DNA of 64,000 nt from contig URPR01000004.1 in the NCBI GenBank assembly GCA_900549775.1, forward strand, positions 13,000 through 76,999, written 5' to 3'. The stretch is from an uncultured Oscillospiraceae bacterium. Its GTDB lineage: Bacteria; Bacillota; Clostridia; Oscillospirales; Acutalibacteraceae. The position numbers were made by a program, and so were the translations under genes. Below are positions 53,206 to 61,851 of this stretch, in pieces. The notes under the pieces were generated by a model. It ran no database searches and was not told the origin of the DNA. It saw only the letters and a list, made by a program, of their open reading frames with translations. Each line of letters opens with the position of its first letter. The first letter of the stretch is position 1.

Positions 53206-54303
53206 ATGGACTTTCAAAATGATAAGAATATGAAAAATAAAAAAGATTATGACGATAAGTATATATATAGCTACAGCGACAAGAGCAAAGCTACTGAAAA
53301 AAATGTTACAAAAGGCAAAAGAAAATCTAAAAAACTTTATATATTGGGCTTAGTCGTTTCTATTATTTTAGGCTTGATGGGCTCAATATTGCTGTATGCT
53401 TACAATAAACTTGACAGCATTAATTATAAATCTTTGGGCGAAAGTGGAGAGCTTTTGTTATCTGAAAGTGACTCTACTGACTTGTTGCAAGAACCTAAAG
53501 TTTTAAATGTAATTATGTTCGGAGTGGATAGAAGAGAGCAAACTGATAATCATAGCCGCAGCGACTCTACAATGTTGTTGTCGGTAGATAATAGAAGAAA
53601 AAAAATAAAACTTACTTCTTTGATGAGGGACACTTGGGTGAAGATACCTGGTCATGCACAAAATCGCCTAAACACTGCAATAGCATATGGTGGCGAAAAA
53701 CTTGCAATACAAACTGTTCAAAACACCTTTGGCATAAAAACGGACAAATATGCTACAGTTGACTTTGAAAGCTTTAAAAAAATAGTTGATATAATTGGTG
53801 GAATTGATTTAAGTTTAAGTGCCGCTGAGGCAAATTATATAAACGGCGACTTGGAGTATTATAGAAGCCCATCACCTAGGTTGCCCGTAGCTGACGGGAC
53901 ATATCATTTGGACGGGGATAAGACTCTTTCGTACGCTAGAGCCAGAAAAGTAGCTACTCCGGAAGGTTTACATGACGATTTTGCAAGAACGTACAGGCAA
54001 AGAAGAGTGCTAAAAATTATTGTGGAATCCATGAAGAAATGTAACATCACTCAAATTTTGCGCATTGTGGATGAGGCAGGACCTTATATAGATACGAACT
54101 TGAAAAAAAGCGAGATAATAACTTTGAGCAAAAATATAATGTCTTATCTAAACTACCAACTGGAGGAATTTAGGCTACCGACTAACGACAACGTACAAAA
54201 TGCAACTAAGAATGGCATGGCAGTCTTGGTTATACCAGATATGAGTAAAGCAAAGTATGATCTTGCAAAATTTATTTATGAGGATACTGTTCAATATAAG
54301 TAA
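53206..54303 (+). CDS. LCP (LytR-CpsA-Psr) family cell wall polymer ligase
   Basis: 365 residues: a charged cytoplasmic start (about 1-42), one membrane segment (about 44-66, KLYILGLVVSIILGLMGSIL) and an LCP catalytic domain. The polyprenyl-phosphate-binding arginines lie in LMRDTWVKIPGHAQNRLNTA and SYARARK. It attaches teichoic acid-like glycopolymers to peptidoglycan. ATG follows TAGGGAG. Single gene with its own promoter. Confidence 0.93.
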   Translation: MDFQNDKNMKNKKDYDDKYIYSYSDKSKATEKNVTKGKRKSKKLYILGLVVSIILGLMGSILLYAYNKLDSINYKSLGESGELLLSESDSTDLLQEPKVLNVIMFGVDRREQTDNHSRSDSTMLLSVDNRRKKIKLTSLMRDTWVKIPGHAQNRLNTAIAYGGEKLAIQTVQNTFGIKTDKYATVDFESFKKIVDIIGGIDLSLSAAEANYINGDLEYYRSPSPRLPVADGTYHLDGDKTLSYARARKVATPEGLHDDFARTYRQRRVLKIIVESMKKCNITQILRIVDEAGPYIDTNLKKSEIITLSKNIMSYLNYQLEEFRLPTNDNVQNATKNGMAVLVIPDMSKAKYDLAKFIYEDTVQYK

Positions 54304-54329
54304 TGATTAATAAATTTTGTGGATAAGAG

Positions 54330-54358
54330 TTGACAAATGCTTTTGTCTGGGTTATACT
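54330..54358 (+). promoter_or_regulatory. Sigma-A promoter of ylxM-ffh
   Basis: TTGACA at 54330-54335 and TATACT at 54353-54358 with 17-bp spacing: the closest to consensus in the window. A 7-bp hairpin (54361-54367 with 54373-54379) follows at the transcript start. Confidence 0.85.
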
Positions 54359-54399
54359 TGGTAAAGTAAAAGACTTTACTTGTGAAAGGTGTGTACCTT

Positions 54400-54777
54400 A
54401 TGAGTAAGGACCTTTATTATTCAACTTTACTTGATGTTTATGGGAAAACTTTAAATAAGCGGCAATTTGATGTGATGGCAGCATACTACAATGAAGACTT
54501 ATCGCTTTCCGAAATAGCTGCTAATATGCAAATTAGCAAACAGGGCGTTAGAGATATTATAAAGCGAGCCGAAACACATTTAATGCAGCTAGAAATGCAA
54601 CTGTTGTTTATTGAAAAAGCACGTAGCAGAGAAAAACTTTTAATAGATATTATAAAAAATATTGAAGAAATAAGTTTGTCTGTTCAAGAAATGGAACAGC
54701 AGATCGTAAACCATAGCAACATAAAAGAAAGGCTTGATCGTACAAGAGAGCTTATTTTAAAAATGTTGGATGAGTGA
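54400..54777 (+). CDS. ylxM: YlxM helix-turn-helix protein
   Basis: 125-residue DNA-binding-like protein of the YlxM/p13 family, which sits upstream of ffh in Firmicutes and is thought to help the signal recognition particle. LNKRQFDVMAAYYNEDLSLS and ISKQGVRDIIKRAETHLMQL form a sigma-70 region-4-like helix-turn-helix. ATG 54400 has AAAGGTG upstream; an earlier in-frame ATG at 54382 is less likely. Confidence 0.92.
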   Translation: MSKDLYYSTLLDVYGKTLNKRQFDVMAAYYNEDLSLSEIAANMQISKQGVRDIIKRAETHLMQLEMQLLFIEKARSREKLLIDIIKNIEEISLSVQEMEQQIVNHSNIKERLDRTRELILKMLDE

Positions 54778-54791
54778 TAGGGGGTGCAGAA

Positions 54792-56147
54792 ATGGCGTTT
54801 GAGGGATTATCAGAAAGGTTATCTTTGGCGTTTAAAAAACTTAGATCTAAGGGAAAGCTTTCCGAAAATGACGTCAAGGAAGCTATGAGAGAGGTAAAAC
54901 TCGCTCTTTTGGAGGCTGATGTTAACTACAAAGTTGCAAAAACTTTTACAAATAGGATTTCAGAGAGAGCCGTGGGGGAGGCTGTTATGCAGAGCCTCAC
55001 GCCTTCGCAAATGGTTATAAAAATAGTAAACGAAGAACTTATAGCTTTGATGGGGCAGAAGGGCGAAAAGATAAATTTTGCAGCATCGCCGCCAACGGTA
55101 ATTTTGCTTTGCGGTTTGCAGGGTTCAGGTAAAACTACCCATGCTGTAAAATTGGCATTAAAACAGAAGAAAATGGGGCACAGGCCTTTACTTGTAGCGT
55201 GCGATGTCTACAGGCCAGCAGCAATTGATCAATTGCAAGTGTTAGCCAAAAAGGCGGACGTTCCGGTTTTTGAAATGGGCAAGGATGACCCAGTAAAAAT
55301 TGCTAAACGTGCAATTTCTCATGCGAAAGATTACGGAAACGACATAGTTATACTTGATACGGCTGGACGGTTGCATGTTGATGAAGAACTGATGAATGAG
55401 CTGAAAAATATAAAACAAGAAACTTCACCGACAGAAATTTTACTTGTGGTTGATTCTATGACTGGTCAAGATGCTGTGAATGTGGCTACATCGTTTAATG
55501 AACTTTTAGATATAACCGGAGTTATTTTAACCAAATTGGACGGAGATACCAGAGGCGGTGCTGCGCTATCTATAAGGGAAGTTACGGGTAAGCCCATTAA
55601 GTTCGTAGGAACAGGTGAAAAGTTAGAAGATTTAGAAATTTTTTACCCCGACAGAATGGCATCGAGAATACTTGGTATGGGCGACGTTTTAAGTTTAATA
55701 GAACAGGCCGAAACCAAAATGGATGCAGAATCGGCAGAAAAATTAGCGGGTAAATTTGTAAAAAATAAAATTGATTTGAGCGACTTTCTCGAACAACTGA
55801 ATCAAATAAAGAAGATGGGATCGATAAAGTCAATACTTATGAAATTGCCAGGTATGTCGTCCATAACTAGCAAGATGGATGAGATGGGAGTAGATGGAGA
55901 CGAACAAATGGCAAGAACAGAAGCTATCATTTTATCAATGACGAAAAAAGAAAGAGAAAAACCTGATATCATAAATGCTTCGAGGAAAAGAAGAATAGCA
56001 AAAGGCTGTGGATTAAAAGTTGAAGATGTCAACAAGCTGCTTAAAAGCTTTGAACAGATGCAAAAAACAATGAAACAATTTAAAAATATGAAAGGCAAAA
56101 GATTTCCTGGAAAAGCTTTGTTTGGAAAAAATAGCGGTTTATTTTGA
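54792..56147 (+). CDS. ffh: Signal recognition particle protein Ffh
   Basis: 451-residue SRP GTPase. NG domain: GLQGSGKTTHAVKLA (G1), DVYRPAAIDQL, LDTAGRLHVDEE (G3), TKLDGDTRGGAALS (G4); then a methionine-rich M domain that binds 4.5S RNA and signal peptides. ATG 54792 follows GGGGGTG. Followed by rpsP-khpA-rimM-trmD, the standard Firmicutes order. Confidence 0.97.
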   Translation: MAFEGLSERLSLAFKKLRSKGKLSENDVKEAMREVKLALLEADVNYKVAKTFTNRISERAVGEAVMQSLTPSQMVIKIVNEELIALMGQKGEKINFAASPPTVILLCGLQGSGKTTHAVKLALKQKKMGHRPLLVACDVYRPAAIDQLQVLAKKADVPVFEMGKDDPVKIAKRAISHAKDYGNDIVILDTAGRLHVDEELMNELKNIKQETSPTEILLVVDSMTGQDAVNVATSFNELLDITGVILTKLDGDTRGGAALSIREVTGKPIKFVGTGEKLEDLEIFYPDRMASRILGMGDVLSLIEQAETKMDAESAEKLAGKFVKNKIDLSDFLEQLNQIKKMGSIKSILMKLPGMSSITSKMDEMGVDGDEQMARTEAIILSMTKKEREKPDIINASRKRRIAKGCGLKVEDVNKLLKSFEQMQKTMKQFKNMKGKRFPGKALFGKNSGLF

Positions 56148-56184
56148 TAGTATATTATGAGATTCTGTGTTAGGAGGTGAAATT

Positions 56185-56427
56185 GTGGCAGTTAAAATTA
56201 GATTAAGAAGAATGGGTGCTAAAAAAGCTCCGTTTTACCGTATAGTAGTTGCTGATTCTAGATATCCTAGGGATGGCCGCTTTATCGAAGAAATCGGATA
56301 TTATAACCCATTAAAAGAACCTGTTGAAGTTAAGGTTGACGCAGAAAAAGCTAAAACTTGGATAAAAAATGGAGCTCAACCGACCGATACAGTAAAGGCT
56401 TTATTCAAAAAGCATGAGATACTTTAG
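56185..56427 (+). CDS. rpsP: 30S ribosomal protein S16
   Basis: 80 residues starting VAVKIRLRRMGAKKAPFYRI, the invariant S16 N-terminus, with VVADSRYPRDGRFIEEIGYY. GTG 56185 start after AGGAGGTGA (56172-56180); a longer frame from 56167 contains the ribosome site and is rejected. Confidence 0.97.
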   Translation: MAVKIRLRRMGAKKAPFYRIVVADSRYPRDGRFIEEIGYYNPLKEPVEVKVDAEKAKTWIKNGAQPTDTVKALFKKHEIL

Positions 56428-56444
56428 TTTGGGAGGTATAACTC

Positions 56445-56684
56445 TTGGAATCTTTAATATTAACAATGGCAAAAGGGCTAGTTGAAAAACCAGATGAAGT
56501 TTCAGTTGATAAAGATGAAGTCAATGAGGACGGAATTGTAGTTTATCACCTACATGTTTCAAAAGAAGATATGGGAAGAGTTATAGGAAAACAAGGTAAA
56601 ATAGCAAAGGCTATTAGGATGATAGTTCGTTCAGCAGCAATAACCAAAAAAATAAAAGAAAAAGTGGTTGTTGAAATAGACTGA
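56445..56684 (+). CDS. khpA: KH-domain RNA-binding protein KhpA
   Basis: 79 residues, a single type-II KH domain: the GxxG loop is GRVIGKQGKIAKAIR. Found between rpsP and rimM, where KhpA usually is; it partners with KhpB (Jag) in RNA binding and envelope growth. TTG 56445 start after GGGAGG. Confidence 0.95.
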   Translation: MESLILTMAKGLVEKPDEVSVDKDEVNEDGIVVYHLHVSKEDMGRVIGKQGKIAKAIRMIVRSAAITKKIKEKVVVEID

Positions 56685-56754
56685 GGTCATTTTAAGTACT
56701 TATGTGGGGAGGGGAAATGTCTTCTCCCTTTTGTAGTGCTTTTGAGGGGATTGT

Positions 56755-57267
56755 ATGAAAGAATTTTTAGAGGCAGGGAAAATAGTTTCCACAGTGGGAC
56801 TCAAAGGGGAAGTGAAGATATACCCTTGGACCAATGAAATAGATTTTTTATGTGGTTTTAAGAATCTATACATCGATAATGATAAAATACGATTAAAAGT
56901 AATGTCTAGTAGAGTGCAAAAAAATGTAGTTATTATGCGCTTTGATGGTATAGATTCAATTGGCCTTGCGAAAAATTTATGTGACAAAATTTTGTACATA
57001 AACAGAAAAGACGTAAAACTTGGAGAAAATGAATACTTTATCCAAGATATATTGGGTATGAAAGTATTGGATATAAACACAGGAAAAAACTATGGAACAG
57101 TGACGGATGTGTTCCAAACAGGAGCAAATGACGTTTACGAAGTGACTGATGAAAAAAATGAAAAATATCTTATTCCGGTTATAAACGATGTGGTTCTGAA
57201 TGTCGATATGAACAGCCAAGAAATAAAAATTAATCCGCTTGAAGGGATATTTGAAGATGAGAATTGA
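56755..57267 (+). CDS. rimM: Ribosome maturation factor RimM
   Basis: 170-residue 16S rRNA processing factor. GKIVSTVGLKGEVKIYPWTN is the RimM N-terminal signature; the PRC-barrel second half has DVFQTGANDVYEV and YLIPVINDVVLNVD. ATG 56755 after GAGGGGAT. Its end overlaps trmD by 11 bp. Confidence 0.95.
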   Translation: MKEFLEAGKIVSTVGLKGEVKIYPWTNEIDFLCGFKNLYIDNDKIRLKVMSSRVQKNVVIMRFDGIDSIGLAKNLCDKILYINRKDVKLGENEYFIQDILGMKVLDINTGKNYGTVTDVFQTGANDVYEVTDEKNEKYLIPVINDVVLNVDMNSQEIKINPLEGIFEDEN

Positions 57268-57949
57268 CATAATGACGCTGTTTGGCGATATGTGCAATGC
57301 CGTGTTGAATGAGAGCATATTAGGCAGGGCCAGAAAGGCAGGAGCTGTACAAATTATTTGTCACAACATACGCGATTTTACCTTTGATAAGCACAAAAGA
57401 GTCGATGATACAACCTATGGGCCCGGCATGGGTATGCTTATGAAAGCTGAGCCTATATATCTTTGTTTTGAAAGCATATGTAAAGAAGTAGGCAAGAGAC
57501 CGTATCTGATTTACATGTCACCGCAAGGAAATACGTTGACTCAAAAAAAAATTAAAGATTTAACAACTTATGAAAATATCGCCATACTCTGTGGTCACTA
57601 TGAGGGCGTGGATGAAAGGGTTATTGAAGAGATAGTTAACGAAGAAATTTCTATAGGCGATTATGTTCTTACAGGAGGAGAGTTACCAGCGCTTGTTTTA
57701 GTTGATTCAATCAGCAGAACGTTACCCGGTGTTTTATCAAATGATGAATGTTTTGAAGAAGAAAGCCACTACAATGGTCTTTTAGAATACCCTCAATATA
57801 CAAAGCCATCAGTTTGGCGCGGTAAAAAAGTTCCTGAAATTTTATTGTCTGGGCATCATGAAAATATACAAAAATGGAAAAAAGAACAAGCTGTGTTAAG
57901 AACACGTAAAAAACGCCCGGATCTTTTAAAAAATGATGTAAATGTATAA
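57257..57949 (+). CDS. trmD: tRNA (guanine-37-N1)-methyltransferase
   Basis: 230-residue SPOUT-knot methyltransferase modifying G37. Knot region: LCGHYEGVDERVIEEIVNEE and SIGDYVLTGGELPALVLVDS. ATG 57257 chosen (RIDIMTLFG follows it, the usual TrmD start); the upstream in-frame start at 57239 is inside rimM. Last of the ffh-rpsP-rimM-trmD operon. Confidence 0.96.
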   Translation: MRIDIMTLFGDMCNAVLNESILGRARKAGAVQIICHNIRDFTFDKHKRVDDTTYGPGMGMLMKAEPIYLCFESICKEVGKRPYLIYMSPQGNTLTQKKIKDLTTYENIAILCGHYEGVDERVIEEIVNEEISIGDYVLTGGELPALVLVDSISRTLPGVLSNDECFEEESHYNGLLEYPQYTKPSVWRGKKVPEILLSGHHENIQKWKKEQAVLRTRKKRPDLLKNDVNV

Positions 57950-57994
57950 GATATTTAAATAGTATTAACTTTTGAGATATTTTTTTACAAATTG

Positions 57995-58022
57995 TTGACT
58001 ATATGAAATTTTGTGATATAAT
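57995..58022 (+). promoter_or_regulatory. Promoter of the HPr gene
   Basis: TTGACT at 57995-58000 and TATAAT at 58017-58022, 16-bp spacer. Confidence 0.65.
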
Positions 58023-58100
58023 AAAAATGTTTTTATTTTAACTATACTTTTTACTGCAATAGGATTGGAAATAAATTTTATTTGGGGAGTGAATGTTACC

Positions 58101-58364
58101 GTGTGTGAGAGGGAGATTATCGTTCAAAACCAAGTTGGCTTACATGCTCGTCCGGCTACGTTTTTTATTCAAAAGGCAAATGAATATAAATCTTCAATTT
58201 GGATAGAAAAAGATGAACGCAGAGTTAATGCCAAAAGTTTGCTTGGGGTGCTTTCTCTTGGTGTAATTGGTGGAACGCCTATAAAGATTATAGTAGATGG
58301 TCCAGATGAAGAAGAAGCTCTTGAAGGCTTGTGTGATTTAGTAAGTACGGGATTTGCGGAGTAA
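58101..58364 (+). CDS. ptsH: HPr-family phosphocarrier protein
   Basis: 87-residue phosphocarrier of the sugar PTS. The active histidine is in QVGLHARPATFF and the regulatory serine site fits NAKSLLGVLSLGV. The likely start is GTG 58101, with GGGGAGTGA at 58084-58092. No EI or EII genes are nearby. It could also be a Crh-like paralog, but the active histidine is kept. Confidence 0.88.
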   Translation: MCEREIIVQNQVGLHARPATFFIQKANEYKSSIWIEKDERRVNAKSLLGVLSLGVIGGTPIKIIVDGPDEEEALEGLCDLVSTGFAE

Positions 58365-58369
58365 GTTTA

Positions 58370-58402
58370 AAAAACAAAGAGCATCAAAAGATGCTCTTTG
58401 TT
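58370..58402 (+). terminator. Intrinsic terminator after HPr
   Basis: ACAAAGAGCATC (58374-58385) pairs with GATGCTCTTTGT (58390-58401), loop AAAA, followed by T's and flanked by A's on the left. Confidence 0.85.
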
Positions 58403-58420
58403 TTTTAAAAGGAGAAAAGA

Positions 58421-60244
58421 ATGAAGGAACTTAGAAAAAAAGCTATGCATTTGCCGGAAAGTCCCGGGGTATATATTATGAAGGACCAAAATGGTAAAAT
58501 AATATATATAGGTAAAGCTAAAAGCTTGAAGGACAGGGTAAGTCAATATTTTGGTTCGCAGATGAATCACACAGATAAAGTAAAGCAAATGGTGTGCAAT
58601 GTTGATGATTTTGAGTACATCTTGACGGATAGTGAGTATGAGGCTCTTGTTTTAGAATGTAGTTTAATAAAGCAAAACAAACCTAAATACAATATTTTGC
58701 TGAAGGATGACAAAGGGTACCATTATATAAAAGTTACAGACGGTGAATGGCCAAGAATATCAGAAGTTAAGCAAATGCTAGACGATAAAGGGGAATATAT
58801 CGGACCTTACACAAGTGCCAAAACAATAAATGATGCCTTGGATGCAGCACTGAAAATTTTTAAGCTACCTACGTGTAATTTAAATTTTTCAAAATCGAAA
58901 AAAAACAGAGCTTGTTTAAATTATTATATAAATCAATGCTACGCACCTTGCATTAAAAAAATAAGTAAAGAAAAATACATGGAAAATGTTAGGGATGCCG
59001 TGGAGTTTCTAAAAGGTGGAGATAAGATATCTATAAAAAAATTAACGTCTAAAATGCAAGATGCATCGGACAATTTAGAATTTGAAAAAGCAGCAGAATT
59101 AAGAGATAAAATTTTGTCATTAAAGAAAATATCCAGCGAAAAGCAAAAAGTGATTTTGTCTAAGATAAAAGAGCAAGATATAGTAGCTCTCATACAAAGT
59201 AAAAAAATGGCTTGTTTTGAGGTATTTCACTTTACTAATAATAAATTGAGCGATAGGGAAGAGTTTATGCTGGATGACGTAGGAGAAGGGAAATCCGCCA
59301 GAGGAGAATTCTTACAACAGTATTATTTAAAAAAAGAAAATATTCCTGGTATAATTTTAATGGATGAAGAACCAGAAAGCAAAAGTATTTTAGAAGAATG
59401 GCTGTCTAGAAAAAAAGGCAAAACAGTAAAAATTGTAATCCCTAAAAAAGGTGAAAATTTTAAATTAGTAGAAATGTGCAAAAATAACGCGGCTGAATGT
59501 ATGGCTAGGAGGCTTTCTAGGACAAACAAAGAGACATATGCACTTGAGGAACTTTCTAAGGCGCTAAATCTAAAAACTTTCCCGGAATATATAGAATCTT
59601 ATGATATTTCCAACCTTTTTGGAGACGAGAACGTTGCGGCAATGGTGGTATTTTTTAACGGTAGACCACTTAAATCAAATTATAGAAAATTCAAGATAAA
59701 AAGCTTTTCCGGACAAGATGATTATACTTCTATGAGGGAAGTTATCTTGCGCAGAGTACAAGAATACAAAAAGTTAGAAAATCAAAACGAAAATGATGCT
59801 TTTGCTAAACTTCCGGATTTGATACTTCTGGATGGAGGAAAAGGTCAAGTCTCGGCCGTTAAAGAGGTGTTATCTGAATCAAAAATAAATATTCCCGTTT
59901 TTGGGATGGTGAAAGACAACAAACACAGGACAAGAGCTATAACAAGTGAAGGTTATGAAATCTCTATCGGCCATAACCATGCGCTGTTTACTTTAATATC
60001 GAGCATTCAAGAGGAAGTTCATAGGTTCACAATAGGATACCACAGGAAATTGAGGAACAAAAAAAGCACATCTTCAGAACTTTTAAATATACCGGGTATC
60101 GGTAAGAAAAGAGCCGCTTTGCTTTTGAAAAGTTTTAAATCTGTTGATAAAATTAAGAATGCCAGTTTAGATGAACTTAAGAGTGTAAAGGGAATAACAG
60201 AAAGCGTTGCAGGAAATATTTTTAATTATCTAAAAAAGGATTAA
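58421..60244 (+). CDS. uvrC: Excinuclease ABC subunit C
   Basis: 607-residue nucleotide-excision-repair nuclease. GIY-YIG domain (GVYIMKDQNGKIIYIGKAKS), UvrB-binding coiled coil (MQDASDNLEFEKAAELRDKI), RNase H-like endonuclease with DISNLFGDENVAAMVVF and LILLDGGKGQVSAV, and C-terminal helix-hairpin-helices (IPGIGKKRAALLLKSF). ATG after AAAGGAGA. uvrA/uvrB are not in the window. Confidence 0.97.
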   Translation: MKELRKKAMHLPESPGVYIMKDQNGKIIYIGKAKSLKDRVSQYFGSQMNHTDKVKQMVCNVDDFEYILTDSEYEALVLECSLIKQNKPKYNILLKDDKGYHYIKVTDGEWPRISEVKQMLDDKGEYIGPYTSAKTINDALDAALKIFKLPTCNLNFSKSKKNRACLNYYINQCYAPCIKKISKEKYMENVRDAVEFLKGGDKISIKKLTSKMQDASDNLEFEKAAELRDKILSLKKISSEKQKVILSKIKEQDIVALIQSKKMACFEVFHFTNNKLSDREEFMLDDVGEGKSARGEFLQQYYLKKENIPGIILMDEEPESKSILEEWLSRKKGKTVKIVIPKKGENFKLVEMCKNNAAECMARRLSRTNKETYALEELSKALNLKTFPEYIESYDISNLFGDENVAAMVVFFNGRPLKSNYRKFKIKSFSGQDDYTSMREVILRRVQEYKKLENQNENDAFAKLPDLILLDGGKGQVSAVKEVLSESKINIPVFGMVKDNKHRTRAITSEGYEISIGHNHALFTLISSIQEEVHRFTIGYHRKLRNKKSTSSELLNIPGIGKKRAALLLKSFKSVDKIKNASLDELKSVKGITESVAGNIFNYLKKD

Positions 60245-60246
60245 AA

Positions 60247-60289
60247 AACAACCGCTACAGAATTTTCTAATAAAACTGTAGCGGCTGTT
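60247..60289. terminator. Bidirectional intrinsic terminator
   Basis: AACAACCGCTACAG at 60247-60260 with CTGTAGCGGCTGTT at 60276-60289 (one mismatch), between convergent genes. Confidence 0.8.
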
Positions 60290-60300
60290 TGATATTTAAA

Positions 60301-60669
60301 TTAAATCAGCTTTTTTATTTCTTTTATTCCATCACTTATTTCTTCTTCCGTGAAGTTATGCTCCTTCAGGAAATTTTTATCTAATTTATCTAATGTAGCG
60401 TAAAAATTTAGTCCAACAACGATCTTTTGAGGGGTCGAATTTTCTTCTAAGGATGCAAACAGTAAATCTTCAGCTTTACATATTTCGCCGTCTTCTACAA
60501 GCTTTTTTAACTGCCTTTCCAAAATATCTTCGTCTATAGTACCTTGTGAAAAGGATTCTTCATATTTTTCAGAAAGTCCTTCCAATCCTTTTTTACCTAA
60601 AATAAAGCCTACTAAAGTTTTACCTAAATTTTCAATTTGTCTTTCCATCCAATCTTGTTTAAAACCCAT
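60301..60669 (-). CDS. DUF6483-like protein
   Basis: 122-residue, all-helical, charged protein with no membrane segment or catalytic motif. It starts MGFKQDWMERQIENLGKTLV and its C-terminal half (EDLLFASLEENSTPQKIVVG, LDKLDKNFLKEHNFTEEEIS) resembles the DUF6483 family seen in Clostridia; I am moderately sure of that label. Starts 21 bp after pduL, with AGTAACG before the ATG. Function unknown. Confidence 0.65.
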   Translation of the reverse strand: MGFKQDWMERQIENLGKTLVGFILGKKGLEGLSEKYEESFSQGTIDEDILERQLKKLVEDGEICKAEDLLFASLEENSTPQKIVVGLNFYATLDKLDKNFLKEHNFTEEEISDGIKEIKKLI

Positions 60670-60690
60670 AACGTTACTCCAAGAAAATAT

Positions 60691-61257
60691 TTATTTTAAA
60701 ATTTCGCCTTCAACTGCTCCGTTAATGCCTGCAGCATTTGCTTCATCTGTGTCTATGTGCATAGCCGGTAGAAAGTTTTCGTTAACTCTAACAACGACAT
60801 CACCTAATATAACAGAGCGATTGTCGGAATTTATTTTTACGTTCACGATTTGTTTATCGATTAAACCGTATTCAGATGCTTTGTCTGGATTTAAATGTAT
60901 GTGTCTCTTAGCGACTATTACACCTTCGTTTAAAACGACCTCACCACATGGACCTACTAATGTGCATCCAGGTGTACCATTGTGGTTCCCCGACTCTTTT
61001 ACGGGCGGGAAAAGACCTATTTTTCTAGCATCGGTAAATGAAAGTTCAACTTGAGTTTTATTTCTAGTAGGACCGAGGATAGATGCAGCTATTTCTCCTT
61101 TAGGTCCTTTTATTGTTACTTTTTCTGTACAGGCGAACTGACCTGGTTGAGAAAGTTCTTTCTTGCTGGTAAGCTTATAATTTTCTCCAAAAAGAACATA
61201 CAAATCTTTTTCTGATAGATGAACATGTCTAGCAGAAGTTTCAACTAAAATTTTCAT
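60691..61257 (-). CDS. pduL: Phosphate propanoyltransferase (PduL)
   Basis: 188-residue PduL-type phosphotransacylase converting acyl-CoA to acyl-phosphate. Two-part metal-site histidines: ETSARHVHLSEKDLYVLFG and AKRHIHLNPDKASEYGL; also KGPKGEIAASILGPTR. ATG 61257 after AAGGAGGA; an in-frame ATG at 61284 lacks that site. No microcompartment genes are nearby, so it likely serves as a general acetate phosphotransacetylase. Confidence 0.93.
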   Translation of the reverse strand: MKILVETSARHVHLSEKDLYVLFGENYKLTSKKELSQPGQFACTEKVTIKGPKGEIAASILGPTRNKTQVELSFTDARKIGLFPPVKESGNHNGTPGCTLVGPCGEVVLNEGVIVAKRHIHLNPDKASEYGLIDKQIVNVKINSDNRSVILGDVVVRVNENFLPAMHIDTDEANAAGINGAVEGEILK

Positions 61258-61383
61258 ATTATCCTCCTTCATAATTTTATACATTTATTATAACACAATT
61301 TTGTTTTTTACTCAACAATACACTGTTTATTTTTTTGCAAATGAAGATGAGAGCTGTGTGAAAAATTTCATAGCAGTAAGAAC

Positions 61384-61412
61384 TTGACTTTAGTTCTTTT
61401 TTGTCATATCAT
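61384..61412 (+). promoter_or_regulatory. Sigma-A promoter upstream of the broken tRNA-Ser
   Basis: TTGACT at 61384-61389 and TATCAT at 61407-61412, 17 bp apart, 16 bases before the tRNA fragment. Confidence 0.75.
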
Positions 61413-61427
61413 ATCAGTAAGATTCTT

Positions 61428-61467
61428 GGAGATGTACCCAAGTGGTTGAAGGGTCTGCACTCGAAAA
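61428..61467 (+). pseudogene. 5' half of a tRNA-Ser gene
   Basis: Forty bases match the 5' half of a tRNA-Ser: acceptor GGAGATG, D-arm with CCCAAGTGGTTGAAGGG, anticodon stem CTGCA and loop CTCGAAA (anticodon CGA). After 61467 the sequence no longer pairs with the anticodon arm, and no 3' acceptor strand (CATCTCC) follows. It is cut inside the anticodon loop and cannot form a tRNA as it stands. Confidence 0.8.
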
Positions 61468-61618
61468 CGAATGCCCTTTTTGGAAGCTCACCTCTGAAAA
61501 ACCTTGATTTTACAGGGCTTTTCGGCTATCATTGAAAAGTAAATATCCCTTATTCTCTCCATCAGTTCTCTCCTTTTTCCAAGATGTTTTTGAGGGCTGA
61601 TGTGAAGATAAATACACG

Positions 61619-61706
61619 GAGAGATGTCCGAGTGGTCGAAGGTGCGACTCTCGAAAAGTCGTGTTCCTAACGGAACCGTGGGTTCGAATCCCACTCTCTC
61701 CGCCAG
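61619..61706 (+). tRNA. tRNA-Ser (anticodon CGA)
   Basis: 88 nt. Acceptor GGAGAGA pairs with TCTCTCC (61696-61702), then G and an encoded CCA (61704-61706). Anticodon arm CGACT/AGTCG encloses CTCGAAA, anticodon CGA. The variable arm is long, as for Ser. T-loop TTCGAAT. It does not match the broken tRNA at 61428 closely and has no clear promoter of its own. Confidence 0.95.
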
Positions 61707-61714
61707 AATGCTCA

Positions 61715-61750
61715 GTCTGCAAGCGGTTTTTACCGTTTGCAGACTTTTTC
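61715..61750 (+). terminator. Terminator after tRNA-Ser
   Basis: AGTCTGCAAGCGG at 61715-61727 pairs with CCGTTTGCAGACT at 61734-61746 (one G-U), followed by a T-run. Confidence 0.9.
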
Positions 61751-61851
61751 TTTTTCTCCACTCTGGAAAGATTTTTCCGTAAGTTCTCTCCGTGATTTGA
61801 ACTTAGGATATGTAGTTGGCGTATCCTTAGTAAAGCGATACGCCGCAGAAG

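Noticed and set aside
61488..61761. Two minus-strand ORFs across tRNA-Ser (68 and 83 residues)
   Set aside because: They are antisense to a good tRNA-Ser and its terminator; sequences of the type GIRTHG are the usual false ORFs read from tRNA-Ser genes.
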